Shown here one piece after another: positions 4,618 through 5,769 of a stretch of 5,769 nucleotides of DNA; within the stretch, counting starts at the first letter, position 1; the number at the start of each line of letters is the position of its first letter. Origin of the DNA: Thermoplasmata archaeon (GTDB lineage: Archaea; Thermoplasmatota; Thermoplasmata; Lutacidiplasmatales; UBA184); assembly GCA_021823085.1 (NCBI GenBank), contig JAKAPG010000111.1, forward strand, positions 1 to 5,769. Direction: 5' to 3'. The translations under genes and the position numbers were made by a program. Below the pieces are notes generated by a model. The model was not told where the DNA came from and ran no database searches. It was given only the letters and a program-made list of their open reading frames with translations.

Positions 4618-5769
4618 ATGGATCGATACGAACGCGTCCCGATCGAAGAGGAGTCTCGGGAAGAGCGGGTCAAGAAGTTCGCGCTGATCGATCAGCCCTA
4701 CACCCTCGAGCAGGCGATGGTCGAGGGTCAACGTTGCCTCGAGTGCGCGATGCCGTACTGCATCCAGGGTTGCCCTATCACGCAGGACTGCCGGGGGTAC
4801 AACGTCCTCGTCGGACAGGGGAGGTTCGACGAGGCGGCCCGATTGACGCTGCGCGAGAACCCCCTCGCGACCGTTCTGTGCAAGACCTGCTATCACTTCT
4901 GCGAGGACGACTGCATCATGGCCGGTCGCGGGGTGCCGATCGCGATCCGCCATCTGAAGCGGGCCGCGCTCGACTTCGGCAACTCCGATCTGCTCTACGT
5001 GCCTTCCCGGCGGAAGGAGGAGAGGATCGCGGTCATCGGGGCGGGCCCGGCGGGTCTCATGGCCGCGTGGGATCTCGCCGTGCGCGGCCACCCCGTGACC
5101 GTGTTCGAGAACGAGCCGTTCCTCGGCGGACAGATCAACACGATCCCCCGGTACCACCTGGACCCCGACGACCTCGACACCGACCTCGCCCGGTGGAGGA
5201 ATCTCGACATCACCTACGTCGTCGGAAAGAGGGCCGGGATCGACTACACCCCCAAGAGCCTGCTCGAGGAGGGGTACGAAGCGGTCCTCGTGACCATCGG
5301 CGCATCGAAGGCGCGCGAGCTTGGCATTCCCGGTGAGCACCTCCCCGGGGTCTATCACGCTCTCCCGTTCCTTCTCGCGATGAACAAGCGGCCGGAGGGA
5401 CTCTTCGGGCGCAAGAACCGTGAGGTCGTCGTGATCGGCGCCGGCGACGTCGCGCTCGATGCCGCACGCTCGGCCCGTCGTCTCGCGGGCGGAGGCAACG
5501 TGAGGCTGGTCTATCGCCGGGGCCCCGAGGACATGAAGGCGACGGAGGAGGAGAAGAACGGGGGCCGGGTCGAAGGAGTGGAGTACGTCTTCTACCGTTC
5601 GCCGAAGGCGATCCTTGGGACCGACCGTGTGGAGGGCATCGTCGTGGAGCGCACGGAGCACGGACCGTTGGACCCAAAGGGGCGGCGCACGCTCGTCACA
5701 GTGCCGAACTCCGATGAGACGATCGAGTGCGACATGGTCATCGTCGCGGTCGGCGAGGTCCCCCAGGCA
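4618..5769 (+). CDS. GltD/NfnL/SudA-type NAD(P)-dependent flavoprotein oxidoreductase (3' partial)
   Basis: The first 384 residues of a protein whose family usually has about 450-480. The N-terminal Fe-S domain, as in glutamate synthase small subunit and dihydropyrimidine dehydrogenase, has C40-x2-C43-x4-C48-x3-C52 and C88-x2-C91-x3-C95-x3-C99, enough for two [4Fe-4S] clusters. The FAD-binding Rossmann motif GAGPAG is at 141-146, with the ribose-binding acidic residue E164 and GGQ at 170-172. The NAD(P) Rossmann motif GAGDVA is at 274-279, followed by VYRR at 298-301, whose arginines suggest NADPH. The segment VIVAVGEVP near 374-382 begins the return to the FAD domain; the rest is beyond the window. 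Relatives pass electrons between NAD(P)H, flavin and Fe-S centres for glutamate synthesis, ferredoxin:NADP transhydrogenation or sulfide/polysulfide metabolism, and this fragment does not decide which. The ATG is the only canonical start after the in-frame TGA at 4585-4587. The gene is cytoplasmic, with no operon partner in view. Confidence 0.93.
   Translation, partial: MDRYERVPIEEESREERVKKFALIDQPYTLEQAMVEGQRCLECAMPYCIQGCPITQDCRGYNVLVGQGRFDEAARLTLRENPLATVLCKTCYHFCEDDCIMAGRGVPIAIRHLKRAALDFGNSDLLYVPSRRKEERIAVIGAGPAGLMAAWDLAVRGHPVTVFENEPFLGGQINTIPRYHLDPDDLDTDLARWRNLDITYVVGKRAGIDYTPKSLLEEGYEAVLVTIGASKARELGIPGEHLPGVYHALPFLLAMNKRPEGLFGRKNREVVVIGAGDVALDAARSARRLAGGGNVRLVYRRGPEDMKATEEEKNGGRVEGVEYVFYRSPKAILGTDRVEGIVVERTEHGPLDPKGRRTLVTVPNSDETIECDMVIVAVGEVPQA

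Noticed and set aside
4360..5661. Long minus-strand ORF of 433 codons
   Set aside because: It lies antisense to the clearly identified GltD-like gene, whose Fe-S, FAD and NAD(P) motifs are intact. Long antisense frames are expected at this GC content.

Overview
The window looks like a piece of a high-GC archaeal chromosome. The evidence is an archaeal/eukaryotic-type class I release factor (aRF1), an archaeal-looking tRNA-Arg, TATA-like boxes about 30 nt upstream of start codons (a spacing that suggests leaderless or near-leaderless mRNAs), and a secreted protein dense in N-glycosylation sequons with a C-terminal membrane anchor. An uncultivated lineage such as a terrestrial Thermoplasmatota is my best guess. 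That is inference from protein style and GC content, not a marker-based assignment.

Layout from left to right. (1) Bases 1-1217, plus strand: aRF1, cut at its 5' end by the window edge. (2) Bases 1201-2658, minus strand: a signal-peptide-bearing, sequon-rich surface protein of unknown function, convergent with aRF1 and overlapping it by 17 bp. (3) Bases 2659-2850: a divergent regulatory region with a TATA-like box for each flanking gene, a near-perfect 16-bp palindrome and short direct repeats. (4) From 2896, or more likely from about 2851, to 3903, plus strand: a putative DNA-binding protein with an N-terminal helix-turn-helix and no recognised family. Its start is odd: the ATG best placed relative to the TATA-like box is followed in frame by an amber codon. 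(5) Bases 3992-4066: tRNA-Arg with anticodon CCT. (6) Bases 4067-4617: mostly non-coding, but holding a short antitoxin-like reading frame that seems to lose its coding character halfway, and a bulged hairpin. (7) Bases 4618-5769, plus strand: the N-terminal 384 residues of a GltD/NfnL/SudA-type flavoprotein with an Fe-S N-terminal domain, cut at the right edge.

The genes do not form one operon. aRF1 and the tRNA belong to translation, the flavoprotein to central redox or nitrogen metabolism, and the surface protein and HTH protein share only a divergent intergenic region. No mobile element, CRISPR array or complete defence system is visible. The least explained parts are the HTH protein with its anomalous start, the sequon-rich surface protein, the decaying small ORF next to the tRNA, and an apparent ligand swap in the Fe-S domain of the flavoprotein.
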